64,000 bases of DNA, from NCBI GenBank assembly GCA_964533735.1, contig CAZHMD010000001.1, positions 496,001 through 560,000 of the forward strand. Reading direction: 5' to 3'. Below the pieces are notes generated by a model. The model saw only the letters and a list, made by a program, of their open reading frames with translations, did no database searches and had not been told where the DNA came from. The stretch comes from UBA6107 sp964533735. GTDB lineage: Bacteria; Chloroflexota; Anaerolineae; Anaerolineales; Anaerolineaceae. This document shows, one piece after another, positions 37,533 to 46,069 of the stretch; position 1 is the stretch's first letter, and every line of letters starts with the position of its first letter. The translations under genes and the position numbers were made by a program.

Positions 37533-38992
37533 TGGAGACAGCCGCATCCCCTTCCCTCCCCAAACCCCGCCTGCTGCAGGACCTCTGGTCTGAGCTCGCA
37601 ACAGTTGCGCTCTTCCTCAGTGAGATCACCTGGGCGGCGGTCATTTTCTGCACGCTCTTCAATCTCCCGTTAGCCTACCTGCAAATCGGAACCTGGTTCG
37701 CACTGCTTGGTTTCACCACCTATTTTGGCGCTCGTATCACCGCTCACTTCACAGTCAAGCGCTGGGCGATGCCTGTTTTCAGTGCGGTTTGGCTTCTCAT
37801 CACCCTAACGGTCTTCCTCAAATTTGTCATTTATGCCGGTTCACCCCTCAACCTGGGGGGTATGATTCTGGACCCATTCGTTAACCTCAGCAAGCAGCCC
37901 GTGCTGCAGTCGCAGTTATGGCAGTTGCTCTTCCTGGTCGTGCTCCTGCGGCGTGCGTTCACCCTCGCAGGCTCCAACGTCAACGCCTGGCGAGCGGTGC
38001 GCTCCTTCCAGGTAGGCATGCTGGTCTTCCTCTTCTTCGGCTTTACCACCACCTGGGAACACTTTGGGCTCAATCTTTCAGTTTTCCTCATTTACCTCTT
38101 ATGTGCTTTAACCGCCATGACAACTTCGCGCCTTGCCACCCTCACCGGTCAACTCAATTACCGCCTCCCGGTCTTCACCAAATCCTGGTTTGGCTGGATA
38201 TTTGCCCTGACCCTTGCCCTGATCCTGCTCGGCAGCCTCATCGGCTGGTTGATGGGCGTAGCGCTGCTGGAGTTTACCGATGTGCTTCTGCGCATCCTCT
38301 ATGCCATCGGCGCGACAATCCTAGTGATCCTCTTCTCCCCCCTGATCGCCCTGATAGGTTTGGCCCTCCCCTGGCTGGATAAATGGTTTTCCAGTCTGAA
38401 TCTGGAAAATCTCGGTCTGCAGCAATTGGAGTTTCTGCAGCAGCTCAACCAGATCGATCCTGAAAAGGCTGCCGCTTTCAATAATTCCGTTAACCAGGTG
38501 ATTACTATCGCGCTCATCGCCGCCCTGGTCATCACCACGGTCATTGCCATCATTGCCGTGCGCCGCCGAGCCCTCAAAAATGCCGCCGCCGGTCGCGATG
38601 ACCTGGTGGATAAAGCAGCGGAACGCAAGCTCGCCCGCGCTCCCGGCTTCCAGCCCGGCTTCCTGCGCTCGCGCCTCGAGCAAGCCCGCCGCTGGCTGGC
38701 TGCAGCCCGCATCCGCCGCGTCTACCAGCAGTTAATGTCATACTGCGCCAAACTGGATAATCCCCGCCTGCCGGCCTTCACCCCGCTGGAGTTCCTTCCC
38801 GAGCTCAGCAAACTCTTCCCTGGGCATGTAACCGAGGTGACCATGCTCACAGACGTCTACCAGCGTGTGCGCTATGGTGAGGTCCCTGAGTCCCTCGAGG
38901 AACTGCAAACCATCCTTGCCGCGTGGAACGCCGTCAAAGCGGATGCCGAGGTGCGCGTTAAAGATCGCCGCAATCGCCTGGCAAAGAATTGA
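37529..38992 (+). CDS. Membrane protein with C-terminal DUF4129
   Basis: 487 residues with about seven to nine transmembrane helices in the first 350 residues and a basic linker. A soluble C-terminal DUF4129 domain follows (RRVYQQLMSYCAKLDN, TPLEFLPELSKLFPG, DVYQRVRYGEVPES). In related loci DUF4129 is fused to or beside a transglutaminase domain; no transglutaminase is present here, so the locus appears reduced. Overlaps the DUF58 gene by four bases. Confidence 0.85.
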   Translation: MMETAASPSLPKPRLLQDLWSELATVALFLSEITWAAVIFCTLFNLPLAYLQIGTWFALLGFTTYFGARITAHFTVKRWAMPVFSAVWLLITLTVFLKFVIYAGSPLNLGGMILDPFVNLSKQPVLQSQLWQLLFLVVLLRRAFTLAGSNVNAWRAVRSFQVGMLVFLFFGFTTTWEHFGLNLSVFLIYLLCALTAMTTSRLATLTGQLNYRLPVFTKSWFGWIFALTLALILLGSLIGWLMGVALLEFTDVLLRILYAIGATILVILFSPLIALIGLALPWLDKWFSSLNLENLGLQQLEFLQQLNQIDPEKAAAFNNSVNQVITIALIAALVITTVIAIIAVRRRALKNAAAGRDDLVDKAAERKLARAPGFQPGFLRSRLEQARRWLAAARIRRVYQQLMSYCAKLDNPRLPAFTPLEFLPELSKLFPGHVTEVTMLTDVYQRVRYGEVPESLEELQTILAAWNAVKADAEVRVKDRRNRLAKN

Positions 38993-39012
38993 TTCCTGAG
39001 TTTTACAACAAG

Positions 39013-39552
39013 CTAGAATAAATTGAGAATGCCGACGCCGCCCAGGGCGAAGACGAGCATTTTGATGCACTTCCCTGGCCAGCTCCACAGCAGGTATTCC
39101 CACAGCGGCATCTTCAGTGATCCCGCCACCATCCCCGCGATATCAAACAGCGGGTTGGGAACGATCGCCAGCACCAGGATGATGATATTGCCGTGCTTCT
39201 TCATCCAGCCTGAAATGCGGTCGTACCACTTGCGGTTCTCCACCACCCCGCGCCCGCTGAACCCCGCCAGGTAACCGGTGAGTTCACCCAGGGTTGCGCC
39301 GGTACCGGCTGCCAGTGCCACCCACCACGGGTTGAAGACCGCCCCCATGGCGGAGGTGAACAACACCCCCGGAACGGGGAGGATAAGTGTGGCGTTGGAG
39401 AGTAAGGACACCAGGAATATCCCCGGGTAGCCAAACGCTTCCAGTTCCTGGATGCGCTCCCGGTTGATCACCAGCAGTACGGTCACCGCGATCACTACCA
39501 GCAGGGCAAGCACGCGTACAACCGTCAGTTTCCACCCTGTCAGCTTTTTCAA
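39013..39552 (-). CDS. VTT-domain (SNARE-associated/DedA-like) membrane protein
   Basis: 179 residues with an N-terminal helix and about four more membrane segments. The stretch LILPVPGVLFTSAMGAVFNP, the GATLGELTGYLAG loop and the late VPNPLFDIAGMVAGS motif match the VTT/DedA family of putative lipid scramblases. It is slightly short for DedA. Its start overlaps the udk stop by four bases, so it is the second gene of the udk operon. Confidence 0.85.
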   Translation of the reverse strand: MKKLTGWKLTVVRVLALLVVIAVTVLLVINRERIQELEAFGYPGIFLVSLLSNATLILPVPGVLFTSAMGAVFNPWWVALAAGTGATLGELTGYLAGFSGRGVVENRKWYDRISGWMKKHGNIIILVLAIVPNPLFDIAGMVAGSLKMPLWEYLLWSWPGKCIKMLVFALGGVGILNLF

Positions 39553-40190
39553 TCTTTTTGATCTTCATGCAGCAGGGATTCGATGCGCGCGATCACCATA
39601 TCCATCGCCACCTTGTTCAAGCCGCCTTCAGGAATGATGACGTCCGCGTAGCGCTTGGAAGGTTCCACGAACTCGAGGTGCATCGGGCGCACGGTTTTCA
39701 TGTACTGGTTGATCACATTCTCGGTGGTGCGTCCGCGCTCAGTGATATCCCGCTGCAGGCGGCGGATGAAACGGATGTCCGAATCGGTATCCACGAAGAT
39801 CTTCACATCGAAGAGCGGTCGCAGGTGCTGGTCGGCGAAGATGAGGATGCCCTCCACCAGGATCACCCGCCGCGGGTCCACGTGGATGGTCTGCGCCGTG
39901 CGGCTGTGCGTGGTGAAGTCATACACGGGCATCTCGACCGGCTGCCAGTTCTTCAGCGCCAGGATCTGGTCGCGCATCATGTCGGATTCCAGTGAATCCG
40001 GGTGGTCAAAGTTCACTTCAGCGCGCTGGTTGGGCGGCAGGTTGGTCAGTTCGCGGTAGTAGGCATCATGCGGCAGGTAGGCAATGCGCTGTCTTCCGAC
40101 GCGCTTCAGAACCATCTCAGCCACGGTGGTTTTACCGCTGCCGCTGCCGCCTGCCACGCCAATCACCAGGGGGGTGGGTTTTGTCATCAT
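39549..40190 (-). CDS. udk: Uridine kinase
   Basis: 213 residues. P-loop GVAGGSGSGKTTVAEMVL, the HDAYYRELTNLPPNQRAEVNFDHPDS substrate region and the lid region DSDIRFIRRLQRDITERGRT identify uridine/cytidine kinase of the salvage pathway, consistent with upp elsewhere in this window. A TATAAT ends six bases before the ATG, again with no Shine-Dalgarno; a second ATG follows directly. Confidence 0.95.
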   Translation of the reverse strand: MMTKPTPLVIGVAGGSGSGKTTVAEMVLKRVGRQRIAYLPHDAYYRELTNLPPNQRAEVNFDHPDSLESDMMRDQILALKNWQPVEMPVYDFTTHSRTAQTIHVDPRRVILVEGILIFADQHLRPLFDVKIFVDTDSDIRFIRRLQRDITERGRTTENVINQYMKTVRPMHLEFVEPSKRYADVIIPEGGLNKVAMDMVIARIESLLHEDQKD

Positions 40191-40196
40191 TTAATG

Positions 40197-40202
40197 ATTA
40201 TA
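40197..40202 (-). promoter_or_regulatory. -10 element, probable leaderless start of udk
   Basis: On the reverse strand TATAAT, six bases, then the ATG at 40190. Confidence 0.6.
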
Positions 40203-40327
40203 CTTGACGCCTGCAAAACGGTTTTACAGATAATTTATTGACAGGCACACTATAATAAAAGCACAGTAGTTTTCCGCAATCATAGTTCACCAACTTCAAC
40301 CTGAACAACCGCGATAGAGGAGAGATC

Positions 40328-40567
40328 ATGGAAAAGAAAAAAATGTGGGCAATTAGCGTCATGCATTTGGGCGGGTTGATCGTCGTCGTCACCATACTGG
40401 CGGGTGTTCTCCCGGGGCTTTACCGCGCTGACCTGGTGTACCCGGGTTTCGGCTGGTATAAGGCGGTTATACTGGTGGTCGGGCTGGCAATTGCAGGCGT
40501 GGGCGCGTTCTACTTTTTCCGCAAGGACCATAAGAAGAAAGCTCTGCACGGCAAATCTAAAAAGTAA
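40328..40567 (+). CDS. Small membrane protein, 79 aa
   Basis: Two transmembrane helices (about 8-30 and 45-66) with a highly basic tail (FFRKDHKKKALHGKSKK), so both ends should face the cytoplasm. A good gaggagag Shine-Dalgarno and TATAAT (40251-40256) support expression, and a terminator-like hairpin follows. I know no family. Confidence 0.65.
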   Translation: MEKKKMWAISVMHLGGLIVVVTILAGVLPGLYRADLVYPGFGWYKAVILVVGLAIAGVGAFYFFRKDHKKKALHGKSKK

Positions 40568-40587
40568 ATTGCGCGTAATCCACCCAT

Positions 40588-40615
40588 GGAGGGGTTAACC
40601 TCACCCTCCTTGTTT
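40588..40615 (+). terminator. Terminator after the 79-aa gene
   Basis: Six-bp stem GGAGGG / CCCTCC with a 10-base loop, followed by TTGTTTCTTG. Modest strength. Confidence 0.5.
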
Positions 40616-40654
40616 CTTGATTTAATAATAGGCTCCGGTTGTTATCCTCCGTCT

Positions 40655-41812
40655 TTATGCACAGGTTAATCTTGCGCCGTGGATGAACTGGTCCCACAGG
40701 TGTAAGAGGATATCGCCGGAAGTGTCCTGGGTGCATTTGTAAATATCGTCGTCTGCCTGGATGTACATCACCGGTGTGTTATACACCTTCGCGATTTCGC
40801 TTTCGAACAATACACAATTACCGATCAGCTCGCCATCCTCGTATACCCAGTTGCCGTACATGATGAAATACACCGCCTCGGGATCTTCTGAGAATGTGAT
40901 GATATACGCTCCCTGGTTTTCACTGTACCAGGATGCGCGTACCGTGCCGTAGACGCACAGGGTTTTTCCGACATCATCCAGGGTGATGCTGTCCCAGCTC
41001 ACACAGTCTTCCTCAGCATTAGCACCGGGATCCTCCGGGGTATCGATGGTGTTCGCTTTCGAGGGAAGGTAGGGACTGTTCCCATCGTATTTGTATACGA
41101 TGAGGTTATCGAAGGCAATTTCCGTATCGCTGTCCGGATCTGCCCATACGCCCATGCCCACGCTGCCGGAAATAAAGGATTCGTCGCTGTAACTATCTAC
41201 AAAATAATCATTGATAAATATCTCGGTGGCGTTGCCATGAAAAGCGATCTTGAAATTGTTGGTCTCCCCGCCCTGTTTGAGGGCAGCGGTGTAGGTATCG
41301 CGTTTTATGGGCACCCAGCCTTCATTCACCCATTTGGAAACGGTGTAATGCCCCGCGTCATTTGCCTGGAGTATATAGGCATCATAGTCACTGCCATTGA
41401 TGCGCCAGAAGAGTGCGTACCCAGTCAACTCATCATCTCCGGAGACATGCGTTACATCGATATTCAGGATGCCGTTGCGGAAGATCTCGGTGGTGTTATT
41501 CCACACAATTTCGTCACTCTTTTTCTGGTACATGTAATATTTGCCGTCGGCGTAATACATCCTGCCGCTTTTATCCTCGATGACCCACCAGCCGCTATTA
41601 TCATCGGAGAAATCATCCTTGTACTGGATGTTGGGGTCCACCGGTACCGGTGTGCGCGTAGGGCTGGGTGTGGAGGTTCGGAACAATTCAAAGGTGGCCT
41701 GCCACGTGCTCGTCGGCGTCGCCGGCTGGAGGATTGCCGGCAGCACCAGGTCGGTGAGCATGCAGCCTGAAAACACGAAGAATACTACGAGCAGCAGGAT
41801 TAACTTTTTCAT
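40655..41812 (-). CDS. Exported lipoprotein with a LamG/DUF1080-like domain
   Basis: 385 residues from MKKLILLLVVFFVFSGC at 41812, preceded by gggaggg; the longer in-frame start at 42016 is not supported. Lipobox Cys17, a short Thr/Pro linker, then a concanavalin-like beta-sandwich (YKDDFSDDNSGWWV, YALFWRINGSDYDAYIL, GSVGMGVWAD). A C-terminal domain with several cysteines follows (CVSWDSITLDDVGKTLCVYG...), possibly an OB-fold. The domain order fits surface-bound carbohydrate- or protein-binding lipoproteins common in this phylum; ligand unknown. Confidence 0.8.
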   Translation of the reverse strand: MKKLILLLVVFFVFSGCMLTDLVLPAILQPATPTSTWQATFELFRTSTPSPTRTPVPVDPNIQYKDDFSDDNSGWWVIEDKSGRMYYADGKYYMYQKKSDEIVWNNTTEIFRNGILNIDVTHVSGDDELTGYALFWRINGSDYDAYILQANDAGHYTVSKWVNEGWVPIKRDTYTAALKQGGETNNFKIAFHGNATEIFINDYFVDSYSDESFISGSVGMGVWADPDSDTEIAFDNLIVYKYDGNSPYLPSKANTIDTPEDPGANAEEDCVSWDSITLDDVGKTLCVYGTVRASWYSENQGAYIITFSEDPEAVYFIMYGNWVYEDGELIGNCVLFESEIAKVYNTPVMYIQADDDIYKCTQDTSGDILLHLWDQFIHGARLTCA

Positions 41813-42395
41813 GCAATTCCCTCCCAGGAGTGATGACCTACTGATAATAATTGTATGGGAATCACTCGAGATTGCAACTTGTAGATTTGTAAGGATGAGA
41901 ATGGAGGACTCCCGGTATCTCTTGGTCTTTGATACCAGGAGTCTGTTCTTCCCTCGCTTGTCTTTGCGAGGGTGGTTTTCCCGAAGCAATCCCCTATCAG
42001 CTTCCCCCAAATTCACCCGGGTTTGTATCCATAGGGGTACGGCGCTGCCGTGCCCGATTCACACGGGGTATTGTCACAATTGCACCTGCTGCAAGCGCAG
42101 GTGTTGCGAGCCGCGAATTATGCGGCGCGGCAATCCCCAACCAGTTCTGCTAGCTATTCAGAGTGCCCGGAAAGTACGACCAGCACATTAAATCCATATA
42201 AAAAAGAAATACTTTCGTAGCTGTCGGGGAATACGCAGTGATTTAATTACCAAATTACGATATATAATATTGACGAAATGGGGAAATATTGATTCCTAAT
42301 TTCCGGGGAAAATTAAGTTCCAAACTCAACAAAGTTTTCATTAATGGTAGGTCGTCTATAGGGTTGCCGCAGCTTTACAATGGATTGAGGCAGGC
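41813..42395. other. Gene-free stretch with hairpin cluster
   Basis: No convincing gene. It holds a run of inverted repeats: 41907-41943 (arms GACTCC-GGTATC / GATACC-GGAGTC), 41951-41972 (CCCTCGC / GCGAGGG), a GGGTACGGC-type palindrome near 42036-42056, and 42083-42103 (CACCTGC / GCAGGTG). Composition drops to AT-rich from about 42200, where the atypical island begins. Confidence 0.6.
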
Positions 42396-42623
42396 ATGTG
42401 GTCCAATGTGGGTAAGAAGTTTGCGGGGCTGACCGATCACCCGCTGCACCAGAAACTTGATCTCGGCGACCCGCCGGACTGGAGCCAGTGCCGCTTTGAA
42501 ACCGAAGACGAAGCGCTGGTCTGGTACCGCTCAAGGCTCACCAGGGGTTGCATCGGGGGCGCGGATGCTGCGGGTTGGCGCTACGGCTACACCTTCACCT
42601 GCACCCACACAACAAAAGAATGA
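42396..42623 (+). CDS. Hypothetical protein, 75 aa
   Basis: A small, cysteine- and tryptophan-containing protein with gaggc seven bases upstream. It is GC-rich compared with the following island genes. Its residue mix (WSNVGKKFAGL, DWSQCRFETEDEALVWYRS) looks like a real folded protein rather than noise, but I recognise no family. It sits 30 bases before the KTSC-like gene, so the two may be one transcript. Confidence 0.45.
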   Translation: MWSNVGKKFAGLTDHPLHQKLDLGDPPDWSQCRFETEDEALVWYRSRLTRGCIGGADAAGWRYGYTFTCTHTTKE

Positions 42624-42653
42624 TGCGCATTGGTTTTTGAGGAGGGGGTAAAG

Positions 42654-42881
42654 ATGCAGAGATACCAGGACTTAAGCGGGAAATCTGATGTGTGGGGTTT
42701 TGAGTACGGCCCGGACTCGATCACCATTCAATTCAAGGACAAATCAGTTTACCTCTACAATAACGCCAGCGCCGGCCCCGAGCATATTAAGAATATGAAG
42801 AGACTGGCTGCCGCCGGCCGCGGGCTGCACAGCTACATTATGCTGAATGTCAAAAAGAAGTACATGGTAAAACTAAGGTAA
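42654..42881 (+). CDS. KTSC-domain-like protein, 75 aa
   Basis: The ATG at 42654 follows ggaggggg, a near-perfect Shine-Dalgarno; an in-frame start at 42630 would add nine residues. The order YGPDSITIQFKDKSVYLYNNAS, a short helix, then a basic LNVKKKYMVKL tail resembles the KTSC domain (named for a conserved Lys-Thr-Ser-Cys). The diagnostic residues are only partly present. KTSC proteins are common on phages and in regulatory contexts; their function is poorly known. Confidence 0.6.
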   Translation: MQRYQDLSGKSDVWGFEYGPDSITIQFKDKSVYLYNNASAGPEHIKNMKRLAAAGRGLHSYIMLNVKKKYMVKLR

Positions 42882-42976
42882 AGGTGTGAAATCTACCTCC
42901 TTCATTTGCGAAGTGAGAGTAATAAATATTTAGGTCTGCTCGTTACATACTTCTCGAAAGGATATAATTCAATAAA

Positions 42977-43567
42977 ATGGACCGTAGACGATTGATTGTT
43001 TTAGGAGTTCTTGGTTCTTCCTCCTCAAATAAAGTAAAAATTTTAGACTCAGCTCAGCCTTTCTCATTTGGTGCTATTGTGAATTTTGAAATAGCAGTAC
43101 CGGATGGTCAAATTATTTCATGTATAGATCCTATGTACCGATATCTAATTGGTTTAATTGAAAAAAACCCTGAAGTTATTCACGAAATTGACTCGCGAAA
43201 ATGGGAAGAGATTATTGCAGCTGCATATGATAAAGAAGGGTTTGATGAGGTAATACTTACCCCACGATCTGCTGATTTAGGAAGGGATGTAATCGCAATT
43301 AAAAAAAGAGGCTTTGGATCAATAAAATTCATCGACCAGGTAAAAGCTTATAAACCAGGACATATTGTTACTGCTGATGAAGTAAGATCTATGCTTGGCG
43401 TTTTGTATGCAGAACAAAACGCTTCAAAAGCAATTTTTTCCACGACATCAACTTTTGCGCCAAGAATTGAAGAAGATAAATTAATCAAACCTTTCGTTCC
43501 TTACCGCTTAGAATTAGTCGATAAAGAAAAATTGATATCTCGTTTGGTTCAACGTTCTGACCAATAA
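42977..43567 (+). CDS. Mrr-like PD-(D/E)xK restriction endonuclease
   Basis: A 196-residue AT-rich gene. After an N-terminal portion of unknown fold, residues about 80-165 form an Mrr-type nuclease: WEEIIAAAYDKEGFDEVILTPRSADLGRDVIA carries the acidic residue (GRD), and IDQVKAY carries the Q-x-K of the active site. A conserved VRSMLGVL helix follows. Mrr-type enzymes are type IV (methyl-directed) restriction nucleases or homologues; there is no methyltransferase beside it. The codon bias and AT-richness differ from its surroundings, suggesting acquisition. Confidence 0.75.
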   Translation: MDRRRLIVLGVLGSSSSNKVKILDSAQPFSFGAIVNFEIAVPDGQIISCIDPMYRYLIGLIEKNPEVIHEIDSRKWEEIIAAAYDKEGFDEVILTPRSADLGRDVIAIKKRGFGSIKFIDQVKAYKPGHIVTADEVRSMLGVLYAEQNASKAIFSTTSTFAPRIEEDKLIKPFVPYRLELVDKEKLISRLVQRSDQ

Positions 43568-43688
43568 ATCTCTCAGGAGCACGGAGGTCATTCTCCCGCC
43601 GAACAGCTCGGGTGTGATTAATAAAAGCAGAGAAACTAGTAAATCTTACGACTAATCAAAAACAATACTACAGTGATAAGGAGGAATA

Positions 43689-43919
43689 ATGTCAAAGAAA
43701 AAAGGGGTGGGTAGAAATAGAAGCGCAATCACAGGTCAATATGTAACCTTAGGTGAAGCCCAAAAGGAACCAAACCATACTGTTCACGAGACGGATAAAC
43801 CCACAACACCGAAACCAGCACCAAAACCTGCACCTAAACCAAAGGCAACTACAAGAATCAAACCAGCTTTAAAATCTACGCCTGGTCCAAAAAAAAGAAA
43901 GAAAAATTCTTCTTCCTAG
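43689..43919 (+). CDS. Lys/Pro-rich small basic protein (RSAxTGxxVT type), 76 aa
   Basis: Preceded by aaggagg, seven bases from the ATG. The N-terminal half RSAITGQYVTLGEAQKEPN followed by HTVHET resembles a widespread family of short proteins with the pattern RSAxTGrfVTxxxAxxxPxTTvxE, of unknown function. The C-terminal half is a low-complexity Lys/Pro/Thr tail ending in KKRKKN. It may bind nucleic acid or polyanions. The family assignment is from memory of the motif only. Confidence 0.55.
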   Translation: MSKKKGVGRNRSAITGQYVTLGEAQKEPNHTVHETDKPTTPKPAPKPAPKPKATTRIKPALKSTPGPKKRKKNSSS

Positions 43920-43972
43920 CATAATTTAATGGGTATTGATAAATTGTATATTATTGGACAGGAGCCGACCAG

Positions 43973-44668
43973 ATGGATGCATTAGGACTTGGCTTTATCG
44001 TTATTGGAGTAATTATTGTAATTTTTTTTCAATACCGCCCAAAAGGTTCAAAAAAGGTTGGAAGCGGTTTGTTTATTTTAGGCTTAGGACTAGGAATCCT
44101 CATCAATGCCTTTTTTGTTTCTCCGGAATTAATCATCCCAATCTCAGAAAATTTTTATATTAACAATTTTGGGGTAATCATTGCTGTAATAGGAGCGATA
44201 GCAGCTTTAATTCTTTCGTTGGTTCAGGGTTATGAATCAAAGAAGTTTAATCGACTTTCTGTTAAACCTCGCTTAATGATTACAGAAATACTAACTGGTA
44301 GTAATTGTAAAATTGGCGTGTTTGTTTTCAATGGAGGGTTGGGATCTGCCGATATTGTAGCCGTTAGATATTATGTGTCTGGGATTGAAATTGTCGGTAA
44401 ATCAAACACAGAAAGTATATTTAAAGTCAAGGAATTATTGAATCTCGAGAATATATCTCCAGAATGTAAGATAGGAGTACTACAAACAACTGATGTAATC
44501 GGATCTGGATGTCAATTGGACCTAATTTATTGGGAAGCTGGCACTTTTAATTTTAATAGGATACAAGAGTTTTATATAGAAATCCAGAAACTAAGAATTG
44601 AGATTGACTACAAATCCTTTTATGAAGAAGATTTCAATCTCAACCACCAAATTGAACAAAAACGATAA
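43973..44668 (+). CDS. Hypothetical membrane protein, 231 aa
   Basis: Three predicted transmembrane helices (about 4-20, 31-50 and 66-84) followed by a soluble beta-rich C-terminal domain (about 100-231: FVFNGGLGSADIVAVRYYVSG, CKIGVLQTTDVI...). AT-rich, like its neighbours. I recognise no family; the layout (membrane anchor plus sandwich) resembles accessory proteins in defence islands, which is only context. Confidence 0.55.
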   Translation: MDALGLGFIVIGVIIVIFFQYRPKGSKKVGSGLFILGLGLGILINAFFVSPELIIPISENFYINNFGVIIAVIGAIAALILSLVQGYESKKFNRLSVKPRLMITEILTGSNCKIGVFVFNGGLGSADIVAVRYYVSGIEIVGKSNTESIFKVKELLNLENISPECKIGVLQTTDVIGSGCQLDLIYWEAGTFNFNRIQEFYIEIQKLRIEIDYKSFYEEDFNLNHQIEQKR

Positions 44669-44912
44669 AAGCTGTAAGAATGTGAACCCCCAACGCTCTA
44701 TCGCCCAAAAACTTGCCAATTCGATCTGCACCACATAAGTTGGACACAAACCAACAGAAAAAGGTGGGAATAGTTGGACATAGATAAAAATGGGTGATTA
44801 GAAGCAGTAATTGCGGTAGGTGGTAAAAGAATCATCTTAGCTATGCGCCGAGCCATCCCCGTGTTCTTTGGCGCAGTCTGCATGACGAGCATTTCCCCCC
44901 TTAAAACAAAGG

Positions 44913-44985
44913 AGCTATCGGTAGGAGTCGAACCCGCGACCCGCCGCTTACGAAGCGGCTGCTTTACCAACTGAGCTAACAGTTC
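44913..44985 (-). pseudogene. tRNA-Thr(CGT)-like pseudogene
   Basis: Matches the functional tRNA-Thr at 47565 across the D-arm, the anticodon loop TTCGTAA and the T-arm. The acceptor stem does not pair (5' GAACTGT versus 3' CGATAGC) and the D-stem has a mismatch. It should not fold into a working tRNA. Confidence 0.8.
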
Positions 44986-45135
44986 GCTGGCGAATATTCC
45001 AGAGACAAAATTCTTGGCAATGGATGGTTTCACCTGAGCTTTCCGCATCCTAATAAAGGCTCTTAAAAACTTAAGCTCAATCGTATAATTACTTATGAGA
45101 TTTACCAGGCAATAATACTCAAGGAGGGAGCGAAA

Positions 45136-45705
45136 ATGTTATTATCTCTTAATCTATTTTGGGAAGAATTACAGAGATCAGCTACGATGTTAGATATTTT
45201 AGATACAGTAGTAAAAATTGGATTTGGGGCAATTATTAGCGGGGGAACTGCTATTTTGATAACGGTTTTACAACAAAAAGGAACAATTGAGCACGAGAGA
45301 CGCTCTCGGAAAGCAATTGTTTTCCAGGATGTAGCCGAATTAATTCAAAAAACTTACAAATGTTATATGCTTTACGGAATTTATTCACAAAACATGGCGA
45401 GTGCAATTAGGAGACAATTACCTCCAAATAAGGAATTACAGGATAAATTAATTGAGTCTTCACAAGATTTTTTCAATTCATTTTCTGAATTATCAATTTG
45501 TGAGGCAAAGCTACTCTTGGTTGGAGAAGTATCTTTAAGCGAAGCGGTGAAAGATTTTTCCATAGAACTAGAAAAATTCAGAATGCGAACAGTTGAAATG
45601 AGAGAGCGACTCACTGATAAAGAATTTGAAGACATGCGTTCAACTATAAAGGATAAACGGAAGGCCTTGTACCTTTCGTTATCGGATTCATATAAAAGCG
45701 TCTAA
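45136..45705 (+). CDS. Hypothetical membrane-anchored coiled-coil protein, 189 aa
   Basis: One hydrophobic segment (about 28-46, IGFGAIISGGTAILITVLQ) then a long charged, mostly helical region with coiled-coil tendency (SEAVKDFSIELEKFRMRTVEMRERL). ggaggg precedes the ATG. AT-rich codon use differs from flanking housekeeping genes. No family recognised. Confidence 0.55.
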   Translation: MLLSLNLFWEELQRSATMLDILDTVVKIGFGAIISGGTAILITVLQQKGTIEHERRSRKAIVFQDVAELIQKTYKCYMLYGIYSQNMASAIRRQLPPNKELQDKLIESSQDFFNSFSELSICEAKLLLVGEVSLSEAVKDFSIELEKFRMRTVEMRERLTDKEFEDMRSTIKDKRKALYLSLSDSYKSV

Positions 45706-46069
45706 TCAATACCAGCATGTAGGGTGCGGTCCCACCGCACCATTTCTCAGAAAACCTTCAAATTTACCCCTTTTTACTTAGTATGTAGGGTGCGGTCCCA
45801 CCGCACCATTTTCAGATTACCCCAAAAACCTGCCCTCTTTACTGAGCAACTCATTGCCTTCACAAGTTGGTAAAAAAATGATAACCCGATATTTCTGTTC
45901 TCAAGCAGAGGAGAATACGGATCTACGAGCCGCCCTCGTAAAAAATGCCTCTTTAGCGGTCATTGGAATGAAAGAGCAACTCTAAAGAATTGGGTTTGGA
46001 TTAGTGATATAAATGGATTAATAATCCAATTTTTGCAATTAGCAGTTGGAACTTAATTAAGGGGCTTAT
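45706..46069 (+). repeat. Gene-free stretch with intergenic repeat copies 1 and 2
   Basis: Two copies of a palindromic-head repeat (heads at 45719-45742 and 45785-45807), each followed by an AT-rich tail. The second tail ends in CTGAGCAACTC. A further 35-codon open frame (about 45877) has no support. The rest shows nothing recognisable. Confidence 0.7.

Noticed and set aside
41580..42191. Forward open frame of 203 codons
   Set aside because: It overlaps the lipoprotein on the other strand and a hairpin-rich region, and has no plausible start signal.
44720..44790. Possible insertion sequence end (repeated ttggaca near 44738 and 44773)
   Set aside because: Only a short repeat is seen; there is no transposase and no paired inverted ends.
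44913..44985. Second functional tRNA-Thr
   Set aside because: The acceptor stem does not pair in any alignment of the 5' end, and the D-stem has a mismatch; I call it a pseudogene.
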